From Streptomyces sp. AC550_RSS872 (GTDB taxonomy: Bacteria; Actinomycetota; Actinomycetes; Streptomycetales; Streptomycetaceae): DNA of 64,000 bases. Of this stretch, positions 1 to 8,351 are shown piece after piece (within the stretch, counting starts at the first letter, position 1; each line of letters starts with the position of its first letter). Made by a program: the position numbers and the translations under genes. The stretch is from the NCBI RefSeq assembly GCF_019049285.1, contig NZ_JAGMUL010000092.1, positions 1 through 64,000 of the forward strand, written 5' to 3'. Under the pieces are notes generated by a model that searched no databases, was not told the origin of the DNA, and saw only the letters and a list, made by a program, of their open reading frames with translations.

Positions 1-53
1 TCCGTGCGGTGAAGATTCGATACCTCCACCACACACGGGGGCCTTCGCCATGA

Positions 54-530
54 TCAAGCCCGGGCAGTGTTAACAACGCTCGTGATCAATACAGCTAGCA
101 CGTAGCGGACGCGGAAGCCCTGCATGGCGGCCTCGGTGCCCAGCGCGATCAGCAGGTGGGACTTGCCGGTGCCGGAGTCGCCGATCAGGCAGAGCGGTTC
201 GCCTTTCTTGACCCATTCGCAGGTCGCGAGCGTATTGACGGTGGCCGGGTCGACGTTGGGATTGGCATCGAAGTCGAAGGCCGGCAGGCTCTTTTCCCTG
301 GGGAAGGCCGCGGCCCGGATGCGTCGTTCGGACCGGCGCCGTGCCCGGTCGTCGCACTCAGCCATCAGCAGCTCTGCCAGGAAGGCCCGGTAAGACATCT
401 GCTCGCGGGCGGCGCCGTCGGCCTGTTCCTTGAACTGCTGGCGGATGGTGGGCAGCCGCAGCATGCGGCATGCCTGGTCGATGGAGGCGGTGGCGGCTTC
501 TTCGGTCAGCCCGCGCTTGCGTGGACTCAT
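54..530 (-). pseudogene. istB: IstB ATPase of IS21, C-terminally truncated
   Basis: IstB is the AAA+ helper ATPase of IS21-type transposition. About 145 residues match the family: the N-terminal IstB region and a Walker A motif GDSGTGKSHLL. Homology ends after RVRYVLA, and the last dozen residues are foreign sequence before the stop. Full IstB is about 250-265 residues, so Walker B, sensor and arginine-finger regions are missing. The start is the ATG that overlaps the istA stop. The junction at about position 100 marks a deletion or another insertion. Confidence 0.8.
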
Positions 531-2330
531 GATCCTTCTTTCTCGCCGGCCGTGCGGCCAGGCCGTTTGAGGAGCTGGTCGTAGTGGGCCACCGAGGGAA
601 GCGGCCGGGTGTCGGGTGGGAGATGGGACAGCCTCCAGTCGGCGAGGAAGGTCACCGATGCGGTCGGCCCCTCGTCCTTCGTCGCCTGTTCTGTCCCGGG
701 ACGGGCCGGCGAGGTCGGCCCACTGTCCGACTCGGCGAGTTTGCGGGCCTCCAAGGCGACCGCGTCGGCGGTCAGGGCCCCGGCCCGGTAGGCGGCGGCC
801 AGGCCGGCCACGACCTGCTCGTGGTCCATGTGTCTCGCCAGCAGCAGTACTTCGATCAGCGCGCGGGTGCCGGCCGCGTCACCGTGGGCGGCCTTCGCCG
901 CGGCCCACCACTTGTCGTGGACAGGGGTGAAGCGGCCTGCGGAGCGGGCCTGTTCCAGCGCGGTCGATCCGGGAAAGGCTCCTGGCTTGCGCAGCAGGGC
1001 CTCCAGGTAGTGGTCCAGGACCAGGCGGGAGCCGTGCCGGCCGCTGAGGCGTTCGTGCCGGGTGACCACGGTGCGGCCGTCGTAGACGATGAGGTCGTTG
1101 GCGTGCAGCAGGACCCTCAGCTGGCGGCCGATGAAACGAACCGGCACCGATTAGGCATTGCCGCGGACGCTGATCTGGCTGAAGCGGTTGACCCTCGGGG
1201 TGAACCAGCGTCCCGTCTCGAACGGCTCGGTCGGCAACGGCCGCAGCAGGTGCTGTTCCTGCGCGAAGTAGGCGCCGACGGTACGGGTGCGGCCCCGCAG
1301 CCTCCGGCCGTCGTCGTCCTGGTCCCACTGGTCGACCATCGCGTTCAGCTCGGTGAGCGAGGCCACTTCGGGGACGGGGACGAAGTGGTTGCGGCGGAAG
1401 TAGCCGATCTGGCCCTCGACACCGCCTTTCTCGTGGGCGCCATCGATGCCGGGCCGGCAGTAGAACGGCTCGATGCCCCAGTGCGAGCGGAATGCCGTCC
1501 AGCGGTCCGTCTCCACCCGGCCCCGGGAGAAGCCCAGCACCCGCTCGACCGCGGCCCGCAGATTGTCGTAGCGAATGTGCGCCCGCGGAACCCCGCCAAG
1601 TACCCGGAAGGCATGCACGTGGCCTTCGAAGAACGCCTCCTGACCTGCGGTGGCGAACACCCTGTGCACTGCCTTGCCGGAATACGACAGCCGCAGCGAG
1701 AACAGATAGAGCCGGGTCAGTTCACCGGCCAGGACCACGTGGACCTCACCGAAGTCGACCTCCGCTTCCGCTCCGGGCAGATGGGTCTGCGGCACGAACA
1801 TCGCCTGCGGGCCGATCCCCGCGTCCCGCCGGATCTCCGGCCGCCGGTCCTTCACGTAGGTGCGGACCATGGGGTAGGAGATGTCGTCGGCGCCGTGCTC
1901 GTCCACCAACCGGTCGAAAATCCGCTGGGCAGTGTGCCGTTGCTTGGCTGGCGCGTCCAGATCAGCCTGCAGAATCCCGTCGATCAGAGGCTTGTAGGGA
2001 TCCAGCCGGGACTCCCGACGTCGCTGCTGCTTGCGGGGCTCCGGCCACTGGCCGTCCAGGGCCCTCCGGACCGTCCGCCAGGTGACGTTGTACTTGCGCT
2101 GCAGAGCCCGCTGCGACATACCACCGCGGTGGTCACGGCGGATCGCGGCGTACAGATCGACCTTTGACTGCGACTTCCCCATAGGGCCCCCTGCGGCAGA
2201 AGCACAGTCCACCGTCCCACCGCAAGACCTTCGGTGACGTCAAAACAAACCGACATCGCAAACTCGGTCAGAAGGTGACTCCCACAGTCACCTCGAAACG
2301 GCTCCCGCACTGAGATACAAAGCCACTCCT
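60..2330 (-). mobile_element. Broken IS21-family insertion sequence
   Basis: The element carries istA and istB in the usual order with an ATGA overlap (istA stop/istB start at 527-530). Both genes are damaged: istA has an in-frame stop, and istB is cut off shortly after its Walker A region. The istA-proximal end, roughly 2213-2330, has short repeated GGTGAC-type blocks as expected for the multiple terminal repeats of IS21 elements; the exact end was not determined. The istB-proximal end is missing and runs into unrelated sequence near position 100. The element should be unable to move itself. Confidence 0.8.
527..2179 (-). pseudogene. istA: IstA transposase of IS21 with internal TAA stop
   Basis: This is a DDE-type IS21 transposase of about 550 codons. 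The N-terminal part (start ATG at 2179, MGKSQSKVDLYAAIRRDHRG) has the helix-turn-helix and catalytic-core sequence (AEVDFGEVHV). The reading frame stops at 1151-1153 (TAA) after ISVRGNA and continues in the same frame with SVPVRFIGRQ. Related IstA proteins have a tyrosine at this junction, so a single TAC/TAT-to-TAA change explains the break. A GTG at 1147 could restart the C-terminal part, but it would lack the catalytic core. The gene is otherwise complete and reaches the istB start. Confidence 0.85.
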
Positions 2331-2878
2331 CCACCAACTCCTCGCGTAACGCGAGGGAGCCAGGCCGGTCACGGTGGTAGCAGAAGAACTCCACGACCAC
2401 AGACCCTTCCCCATCAAAGGCACCATCTCAACTGGCTTTCGGCAACGATGCCCCCGCGCTCCAAACGAGGCAGCATCGGGGGGAAGACAAGTCCGGGCAT
2501 CCCGTGCATACAGCTGGACTACCGGGACCATCGCGACCGGCTCCGGCCCTACGGACGCGTCGAACGGCTTGTAGTGGTCCGGTTTGGCGCACATCGGCCA
2601 GGCTCGTCGGCCGACCACAGCAACGGCCCGCCAATGGAACTGTCCCCCGGGCCCGACTGCCCGACCCGGGGTAGAGGAGGGTGACCTCGCGCGCCGTACC
2701 GATCGACTCCGGAGAGATGGCCTCGACATCGAGTCGTAACGCCGCCGGCCCTAGCTCCCGCCCCGCCTCCCGTTGCACCCCGTTCAGCCCGTCGGCAACA
2801 GGACCGCCACATGCCGACGCTCTCCGGGAGTTCGTATCCCCACAGCCCGTCCTGACAGTGGACTGCAAGGATGCGGTC
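2213..2878. other. 666 bp without a recognised gene
   Basis: The first 120 bp or so are the terminal region of the IS21 element, with repeated GGTGAC/GTCACC blocks. From about 2340 to 2878 I recognise no coding region, RNA or repeat. Long frames here look like chance frames of GC-rich DNA. The in-frame extension of the next gene back to 2681 has none of the character of its family and is rejected as coding. Confidence 0.5.
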
Positions 2879-3571
2879 ATGGAGCAGAAACTGAGTCGGC
2901 AGGAAGCGTCGGAGGCGGTCCAGGAGCATGGGTGGCGCTACTTGCTGGGCGCCCTGCAAACGTCGGTTCCGGTTGGGACGTTGGCTCAAGCGATCAACTT
3001 GGCAGCGGACGCTGTCGCAGTGTGTGGCAACGATGCCGATCGCCATCTCTGTATCGATATCCGTCCCGATCTGGCCGTCTTCACTCTGCAGTCGCTGGAT
3101 CACGCAGCGGTTACTGCCCGGGATGTCGAACTCGCGCGTCGGATCTCTGCCATCACTGACAAGTCCGGGTTCCTGCCGGAGCCCGGACCCGGAACGGGGG
3201 CCCCACGGTCCGTCCAGCTTCTGGAGATCGCAATCGATGCCCTGAACATCGCCGGGATCCGACCGTTCTGGAAGGCAGTTTTGGGCTATGCAGATGAGGC
3301 GGGCGCCGAGGGACCGGAGGACCCGCTCGTCGACCCGGTCAGGCAGGGCCCGGCCATCTGGTTCCAACACATGGACCGCGCGCGTCCGCAGCGCAATCGC
3401 ATCCACATCGACATCAGTGTTCCGCATGACGAGGCACCCCGGCGGATCGAAGCCGCGCTGGCAGCTGGGGGCCTACTCGTGTCCGCGAGCCGTGCCCCCG
3501 CTTTCTGGGTGCTTGCCGACCTGGAGGGGAACGAAGCCTGCGTCACCACATGGCAGGGCCGAGACAGCTGA
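2879..3571 (+). CDS. Pterin-dehydratase-like / VOC fusion protein
   Basis: The 230-residue protein has two parts. Residues 1-105 resemble 4a-hydroxytetrahydrobiopterin dehydratase-like domains (DDADRHLCIDIRPDLAVFTLQ, then TARDVELARRISA). Residues 110-230 are a VOC (glyoxalase/bleomycin-resistance fold) domain (ALEI-type start IAIDALNIAGIRPFWKAVLGY, ending WVLADLEGNEACV). This fused layout is common in Streptomyces proteins annotated simply as VOC family, and the substrate is unknown. The ATG at 2879 fits the family N-terminus (MEQKLSRQEASEAV); a longer frame from 2681 does not. It stands alone between mobile-element remains, and no regulatory site is evident. Confidence 0.8.
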   Translation: MEQKLSRQEASEAVQEHGWRYLLGALQTSVPVGTLAQAINLAADAVAVCGNDADRHLCIDIRPDLAVFTLQSLDHAAVTARDVELARRISAITDKSGFLPEPGPGTGAPRSVQLLEIAIDALNIAGIRPFWKAVLGYADEAGAEGPEDPLVDPVRQGPAIWFQHMDRARPQRNRIHIDISVPHDEAPRRIEAALAAGGLLVSASRAPAFWVLADLEGNEACVTTWQGRDS

Positions 3572-3587
3572 TGACACAACGTGGCGG

Positions 3588-3689
3588 TCACAGCCACTCG
3601 TTGATGGCCGCGATGAGGACGGCCGTCTCATAGCGGACCGCGAGTTTGTCGTACCTCGTGGCCACGGAGCGGTGCCTCTTGAGGCGAAC
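3588..3689 (-). pseudogene. IS5-family transposase C-terminal scrap
   Basis: Thirty-three residues ending VATRYDKLAVRYETAVLIAAINEWL match the extreme C-terminus of IS5-family transposases (RYDKLAVRYEATV.IAAINEWL). The frame upstream of 3689 is unrelated sequence. It is the tail of a lost insertion sequence, with nothing left of the catalytic domain. Confidence 0.75.
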
Positions 3690-3790
3690 CCCAACAGCTC
3701 CAGCACCCACGCACGCTGCTGAGCCACCCACCGATCCGTCCCACCCGGCATCGCCAACGCCAGCAGCGGAACACCCGGTAGCCGGCCCGC

Positions 3791-5059
3791 CTACCGCAGG
3801 GATTGGAACCACCGCACAACGGCGGCGGTTCCCGCCTGCTGGGAGCCCAGATGGCGGGAGCCGCCGTAGTCAGGGGCGCCGAGGCCGACCAGCGGGGCAT
3901 GGACGCCGCGGGCGCGCAGGGCAGCATGGCAGTGGGCGGTGTTCGCGGTGACGGCCTGCTCGTCGCCATCGGCGTAGTAGAGCCGTATCGGAGCCCGCGG
4001 CGTCCAGTCGGCGCATACTCCGTCGGCGCTCCGCAGGGCCGCGGCCAGCCGTCCGGCGGGGTGGGCCAGCATCGCCCTGCCCTGGGGTGTGAGGAGTGCT
4101 TCAAGGGAGTCCGGAGTGCCAGCCTCGACATCCTGGCCCGTGTGCGTGCCATCGAGCAAGCCTTCGATGGTGCGGTCGTACGGCGCTCGGAACACCTGGG
4201 CCGGTGTGTCGTACAGGTGGTGCAGGCGGTTGAAGGCGACAAGGGTCAGCGCCGAGTAGATGACGCCGGCCTTCGGCTCCGTCCGCCCGGCCAGCAGCGC
4301 GGGCAGCTCCGCGTCGCGGAACGCGTATGCGCCGCTGATGGGCGCCACCGCGCGCAGCCGGAACCAGGCGTCGGTGCCTTCCTGCAGCGACCGGGCCAGT
4401 CCGAGTGCCGCCGACGCGCCCTGGGAGAAGCCGGTGACCAGTACCTCGCGCCGCAGCTCTCGGCCCTTCGCCGTCGCAACGGCGCGGGACGCGCGCAGCA
4501 TGTCCAGGGCGGCCGTCGTCTCCGAGGGCACGTCCATCCAGGGGTGCGGGCCGGGGCCCAGGCCCAGCCCGAGGTAATCGGGGAGCACAGTGGCGAATCC
4601 GGCGGAGGCGTAGGTCAGGGCGGGGGCCTGGTCCCAGACACTGGTCGAGACCGAGGCGACGTCGCCCTTGAACAGTTCGGTGCCGTGCGTGAAGGACACA
4701 GTCCGCAGCCGCCGTTCACCGCTCTGCGGCAGGGCCAGCAGTCCACTGGCGGTTGTGGGCCGGCCGTGAGGGTCAACTGTGCGGTACACGATCCGGAAGG
4801 TGTCCAGACCGTACTGGACGGCGCCGGTGTCCCAGGCACCCGCCTTGTCCCCAGCCAGCTCGGCCGCGACCTCGCGGGCCGTGAGCGTGCGCAGGAGCTC
4901 GACCGAAACGAGCGTGCCCCGCGATAAGTCCGCCGCAACGGGCGCGACAGCGACGGCCCGGGGTCCCTTCGCTCCCTGTGCGAACACGGCCGTCGTGCCG
5001 CTCGCCGTCAGCGCCACCGACACCGTCGAGACCATCAGTATCCTGCTCATTCGCTTCAT
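3791..5059 (-). CDS. Secreted alpha/beta-hydrolase (lipase/esterase type)
   Basis: The 422-residue protein has an N-terminal signal peptide (MKRMSRILMVSTVSVALTAS, likely cleaved after VFA). The alpha/beta-hydrolase domain carries the nucleophile elbow GFSQG (Ser about residue 212), an Asp candidate in LYYADGDEQ and a His candidate in GGSRHLG near the C-terminus. FTHGTELFKGD and VLPDYLGLG resemble secretory lipase families. It probably acts outside the cell on an ester or lipid. The ATG at 5059 is chosen because it begins directly with the positively charged signal-peptide n-region; 35 codons upstream of it are open but not signal-like. The exact substrate cannot be told. Confidence 0.8.
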   Translation of the reverse strand: MKRMSRILMVSTVSVALTASGTTAVFAQGAKGPRAVAVAPVAADLSRGTLVSVELLRTLTAREVAAELAGDKAGAWDTGAVQYGLDTFRIVYRTVDPHGRPTTASGLLALPQSGERRLRTVSFTHGTELFKGDVASVSTSVWDQAPALTYASAGFATVLPDYLGLGLGPGPHPWMDVPSETTAALDMLRASRAVATAKGRELRREVLVTGFSQGASAALGLARSLQEGTDAWFRLRAVAPISGAYAFRDAELPALLAGRTEPKAGVIYSALTLVAFNRLHHLYDTPAQVFRAPYDRTIEGLLDGTHTGQDVEAGTPDSLEALLTPQGRAMLAHPAGRLAAALRSADGVCADWTPRAPIRLYYADGDEQAVTANTAHCHAALRARGVHAPLVGLGAPDYGGSRHLGSQQAGTAAVVRWFQSLR

Positions 5060-5324
5060 GTCGTGACCGTACGTATCCGCCCACACCGCCGACCATCCGG
5101 CCAACCCTCCGACATGTGTGGGGTTTTCCGGAGGATGTGTTCGGTGCTCGCCGTCGCTGTCCAACGACGTTCCCTGCCACTCGTCGGCCCCAGGTCAGCC
5201 TCACCACCGTGCGAGGCCCCGCGAGCGGGAACTCAACAACCCGCCCACGCAAGACGATCGGCTGGGAATCAACTCACGGCGGTGTTGTAACAAGCTCTGG
5301 AATTCGCCCTTCTGGCCGGGGGTT

Positions 5325-6818
5325 TCAGCGGAGTCGGTGCAGGAGGTCGTCGATAGCGCGCCGGGCGCGGAGCGGCCAGCGGCGTACCGCACGGGCACGA
5401 GCAGTACGAGCCTGTTCAGCGGCCGGGTGCTTTCCCGTGACGGTGACGGGAGCGTCGTCACCGAGCGCCCGCAGCATGCCGTCGTAGGGGCAGCTCGTCT
5501 CGCAGCCGTCCTCATGGTGGTCGAGGGTGGCGGTGGTCAGGTGGTACAGGTGGGCGCCGGTGTCGGCGATCCCGCCCGGCGCGGTCGTCATGGTGACGAA
5601 CTGGTTCAGCTGCGCGGCCGCAGCGCTGGCGGAGAAGACGAAGACGTTCTCCTTGCGGCGCAGCGAATGGTCGGCGGGCAGGCCGATGAAGTAGGCGGGG
5701 TCGTCGAGGGAGCCGTCACGTTCGGCTTGGACGTGGGCGGGGTCGTACTGGCCCAGGCATTCCATGCAGGCGCGTCCGGGGGCGGCGATGTGGGCGCGCC
5801 ATTCGGCGCCGCGCAGGCGTCCGCCGCGGGCGTCGACCGCGATGCCGCCGTCGACGACGGGGATGAGGTGGGCGTAGGCGAGGAGGTTGAGGACGGCGCG
5901 GGGCCAGGGCCGGTCGACGCAGGAGAAGATCACGTCGCAGTCGGCCGCGGCGGCGAACCCGTCCGGCTCGACCACGCTCAGCTCGTACGGCGCCGCCCGG
6001 AAGTTCGTGGCGGTGGCCGCGCGGCGGGCACTACGGGCGGCGAGACGGGCCTTGGCTCGGTGCAGGCGTACGTCACGGAGGGTCGCATGCAGGAGCCGGT
6101 CCAGGTTGACCTCCTCGACGGTGTCGAAGTCGAACAGGCTCAGGCGCTGGATGCCGGTGCGGGCCAGGGCTTCGACGGCGAGCATGCCGACACTGCCGCA
6201 TCCGACGACACCGACGTGCAGGCGGGCCAGGTCGTCCTGGGTTGTCTGTCCCCAGGCGGAGACGGTGCGCAGCTGCCGGTTCGTGGCCGGCGGTGCGGAA
6301 AGGAGGCGGTTGTTGAAGGTGACCGACAGGCGGCCGCCGACCACGCGGACGCTCTCCGCCTCGGTGGGGGCGTAGCGGCGGGATGCCTGCTGCTGCCACA
6401 TGCGGGCGCCGAATCCGGCATCCGCGCCCGCGAAGGTCAGACCGACCAGCGGACGTCCGGTGATCACCTTGGTCTGCGCCGCGAAGGACGCCTCGGCCGT
6501 GTGGTCGATGGCATTCAGGCGCTGCCATCCGCGACCCTTTGGGTGGGCGTGGATGAAGCCGAGCCCGCAGCCGTGCTCGGCCGCGAGGGCTGCGGCGCGC
6601 AGGAAGTAGGCGCTGGTGAAGTCCACCGTGCCGTGCACGATCCGCTCGCCCTCCCTCGGCAGCACCACCCCGGTGAGCAGCGCGGTGGTGCGGCTGGTGC
6701 CGGTGCTCGGCCGCCACAGCACGAAGGCGCAGTCCTCCTGCCCGTCCGCACGGCGCAGGTGATCCGTCAGGTGCTGGGCGGTGTCGCTGGTCATCGCGAC
6801 CGAGAAGCGGGTGATCAC
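5325..6818 (-). CDS. JAB peptidase - E1 (ThiF) fusion of a ubiquitin-like system
   Basis: This 497-residue protein pairs two activities of ubiquitin-like pathways. The N-terminal JAB/JAMM-like domain (about 1-160) has metal-ligand candidates His90, His92 and Asp105 (IHAHPKGRGWQRLNAID); the usual Ser of the motif is Asn102. The C-terminal ThiF/MoeB/E1-type adenylating domain (about 190-450) has the nucleotide loop GVVGCGSVG, then DFDTVEEVNLDR. CMEC (351-354) and CETSC (439-443) may form a zinc site. The family would adenylate a ubiquitin-like C-terminus and also trim or remove it. The GTG start overlaps the E2-like stop (GTGA), so translation is probably coupled. It is the last gene of the operon. 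Confidence 0.85.
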   Translation of the reverse strand: MITRFSVAMTSDTAQHLTDHLRRADGQEDCAFVLWRPSTGTSRTTALLTGVVLPREGERIVHGTVDFTSAYFLRAAALAAEHGCGLGFIHAHPKGRGWQRLNAIDHTAEASFAAQTKVITGRPLVGLTFAGADAGFGARMWQQQASRRYAPTEAESVRVVGGRLSVTFNNRLLSAPPATNRQLRTVSAWGQTTQDDLARLHVGVVGCGSVGMLAVEALARTGIQRLSLFDFDTVEEVNLDRLLHATLRDVRLHRAKARLAARSARRAATATNFRAAPYELSVVEPDGFAAAADCDVIFSCVDRPWPRAVLNLLAYAHLIPVVDGGIAVDARGGRLRGAEWRAHIAAPGRACMECLGQYDPAHVQAERDGSLDDPAYFIGLPADHSLRRKENVFVFSASAAAAQLNQFVTMTTAPGGIADTGAHLYHLTTATLDHHEDGCETSCPYDGMLRALGDDAPVTVTGKHPAAEQARTARARAVRRWPLRARRAIDDLLHRLR

Positions 6819-7186
6819 GCGGAGGGTCCGTTCTCCAGCTGCGTGAACAGGGTGCGCAGGTGCCGCAGATAGCCGCGGAGCGTACGGTCCTGCGCCCAGT
6901 CGGCGGGCGGCCGGCTCCAGTGCTCCCACTCCTGCCCGAGCGGAGAGTTGTGCACCGCGCCGTGCGGATGTCCCAGGCGCGGGCTGATGTGCGGGCCGTG
7001 CGGGGCCGACAGCGGCCAGTCCGGCACCAGTTCCAGACCGATGCGTACCGTCGTCCCGGCCTGCGGGCCGACCTCGATGAGGTAGTCGAAGACGGCGAAG
7101 TTGCCGGCCTGCTCCACCGTGTAGCCGGCGCGGCGCAGGCCCGCGAGCATTCCCGCGGGCCCCGCCTCCGGCATCACCGCGGTCAT
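6815..7186 (-). CDS. E2-like protein (Prok-E2_E type) without cysteine
   Basis: This 123-residue protein lies between the ubiquitin-like gene and the JAB-E1 gene, with ATGA and GTGA overlaps on either side. Sequence and position match the prokaryotic E2 family E found in bacterial ubiquitin-like operons (LVPDWPLSAPHGPHISPRLG, then HNSPLGQEWEHWSRPP). The whole protein contains no Cys, so it cannot form the thioester used by classical E2 enzymes. Ser or His residues in the HNSPLG and HWSRP segments are candidates for another acyl carrier; that is inference. It is cytosolic and depends on its neighbours for any function. Confidence 0.75.
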   Translation of the reverse strand: MTAVMPEAGPAGMLAGLRRAGYTVEQAGNFAVFDYLIEVGPQAGTTVRIGLELVPDWPLSAPHGPHISPRLGHPHGAVHNSPLGQEWEHWSRPPADWAQDRTLRGYLRHLRTLFTQLENGPSA

Positions 7187-7446
7187 GCGGTCGGGGTCGG
7201 GCCGGTGGAGACCGACACGAACGTCTCCCGCTCGTGCACAGTTATCTCCTCCTCCCCGCGGTCGGCGAACGAGTGCTGATGCCGCCCGGTGATCCGAACC
7301 AGGTAGTGCGTGGCCGCGTCGATACCGGCCAGGCCCAGGACCGCGTTCGGCGTCGTACGCTTCGGCACCTCCACCGGCTCACCGTCCACCGTGACCGTCA
7401 CCGGCTTACCGCCGGTCTCCTGCTGCTGAATGTCTGCCGTCGTCAT
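7183..7446 (-). CDS. Ubiquitin-like protein (multiubiquitin-domain family)
   Basis: This 87-residue protein has a single beta-grasp-like domain (KPVTVTVDGEPVEVPKRT through HYLVRITG to ERETFVSVST) of the type called multiubiquitin domain in bacterial E1/E2/JAB operons. It is the likely modifier activated by the downstream E1. The tail is VSTGPTPTA, without a Gly-Gly end, so cleavage after the Gly or conjugation through another residue would be needed. ATG 7446 is preferred over a GTG at 7455 because GAGAGG stands eight bases before it. The stop overlaps the E2-like start. Confidence 0.75.
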   Translation of the reverse strand: MTTADIQQQETGGKPVTVTVDGEPVEVPKRTTPNAVLGLAGIDAATHYLVRITGRHQHSFADRGEEEITVHERETFVSVSTGPTPTA

Positions 7447-7513
7447 GACGACCACCTCTCCCCCGACCCGCCGCAGCGGGCCGGGATATGCGAAAGGCGG
7501 GCTCGAAGCGCGC

Positions 7514-7666
7514 CTACTCGCTCTTCTTCGAGCCGCGCGACGCGCGCTCGTTCACCGTCGTCGACGGGTGCCTGCGCACCGTCGACTGCTTCACGAACCG
7601 ACCCGTGACCGCGCTCCGACCACGCTTCCCACCAGACCCACTCGCCTTACTGGCCTTGCCGGGCAT
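7514..7666 (-). CDS. Small basic protein, first gene of the ubiquitin-like operon
   Basis: This 50-residue Lys/Arg/Ser-rich protein (MPGKASKASGSGGKRGRSAV, then TGRFVKQSTVRRHPSTTVNE) belongs to a widespread group of short proteins with a GRF-VKxxTVxRxPxTTVNE pattern and no assigned function. The ATG at 7666 has a perfect AGGAGG seven bases upstream. A longer frame to 7786 crosses the operator and lacks a ribosome site. It lies 68 bp before the ubiquitin-like gene in the same direction, so it is probably co-transcribed. A nucleic-acid-binding, substrate or accessory role is possible but unproven. Confidence 0.65.
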   Translation of the reverse strand: MPGKASKASGSGGKRGRSAVTGRFVKQSTVRRHPSTTVNERASRGSKKSE

Positions 7667-7757
7667 GACGCACCTCCTGTCCCCAGAGACCACAGCGGCC
7701 CCTGCCAACACACCCAGGACAGCACGCACAGCCCTACATCGGCAACATTTTTTGAGT

Positions 7758-7772
7758 GACAGTTTCGCTGTC
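7758..7772. promoter_or_regulatory. Operator GACAG-N5-CTGTC before the ubiquitin-like operon
   Basis: The perfect inverted repeat GACAG-TTTCG-CTGTC lies 92 bp before the first gene of the operon and just beyond the terminator of the immA gene. The same arms with the same 5-bp spacer occur directly upstream of the XRE gene (8680-8694). It is probably the binding site of that XRE repressor. Confidence 0.6.
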
Positions 7773-7788
7773 GTATGTTGACACAAGA

Positions 7789-7834
7789 AAGCCGCCCGGC
7801 GGACCGAGCGGCCTTCGACGACTCAGGGCGGCTT
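7789..7834 (-). terminator. Terminator after the XRE-immA unit
   Basis: On the minus strand, AAGCCGCCC and GGGCGGCTT form a 9-bp perfect stem beginning at the immA stop codon, followed by a T-rich TTCTTGT. It separates the regulator transcript from the ubiquitin-like operon, which then needs its own promoter. Confidence 0.65.
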
Positions 7835-8351
7835 ACGCCGTGGGACCAGCAAGGATGCCGAGATTGATCAGTCGGTAGCTCATGGCCATTTCGCTCATCT
7901 CAAAGCGCCCGGCCATGAGGTGCACCAACTGCTGGGCCGTACGGAACTCGGCCTCGCGCGCTGCCCGACGCACCATGGACTCAGGAGCCAGCAGGGCCGC
8001 AGCGAAACGGTTTGCTTCCATCTCCTCACGGTCCGTGGCCATGCTCGAGACCGTGTCACGGAAGTTGACGCGGGTATCGGTGTCGAGGATCAGCGGCCGA
8101 CCGCGATGCAGCCGCAAGTGCCCAAGCTCATGAGCCACCGTAAAACGCCGTCGGTTCTCGTGATGCTTCTGGTTCACACCGATGACCTGCTCATCTCCCC
8201 GGCGCAGCAGCATGCCGGAGACGTCGTCCGGCATGTCCTGCGGTACAACAAGCACACCCAGCTTTTCCGCGATCAGCACCGGGTCGATAGGCGCCTCGTG
8301 GATGCCGAACTGCGTCAACAGCGCCTTGGCCGCCGCGTCAGACCTGGCCAT
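7833..8351 (-). CDS. ImmA/IrrE-type metallopeptidase
   Basis: This 172-residue protein has the zinc-protease motif AHELGHLRLH and a downstream acidic segment EANRFAAALLAP, characteristic of ImmA/IrrE peptidases. Such enzymes cleave a partner XRE-type repressor in response to DNA damage or phage-related signals; ImmA of ICEBs1 and IrrE of Deinococcus are the known examples. The XRE gene overlaps it upstream, so the pair probably forms a repressor/anti-repressor switch. The ATG at 8351 gives the normal family start (MARSDAAAKALLTQFGI). The signal it senses cannot be told from sequence. Confidence 0.85.
   Translation of the reverse strand: MARSDAAAKALLTQFGIHEAPIDPVLIAEKLGVLVVPQDMPDDVSGMLLRRGDEQVIGVNQKHHENRRRFTVAHELGHLRLHRGRPLILDTDTRVNFRDTVSSMATDREEMEANRFAAALLAPESMVRRAAREAEFRTAQQLVHLMAGRFEMSEMAMSYRLINLGILAGPTA

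Noticed and set aside
1..100. Sequence left of the istB break as the end of another insertion sequence
   Set aside because: AACAACGCTCG looks like part of an element end and recurs weakly near 37500, but there is too little sequence to assign it.
584..2167. A 527-codon plus-strand open frame
   Set aside because: Antisense to istA; the IstA reading on the minus strand has clear family sequence.
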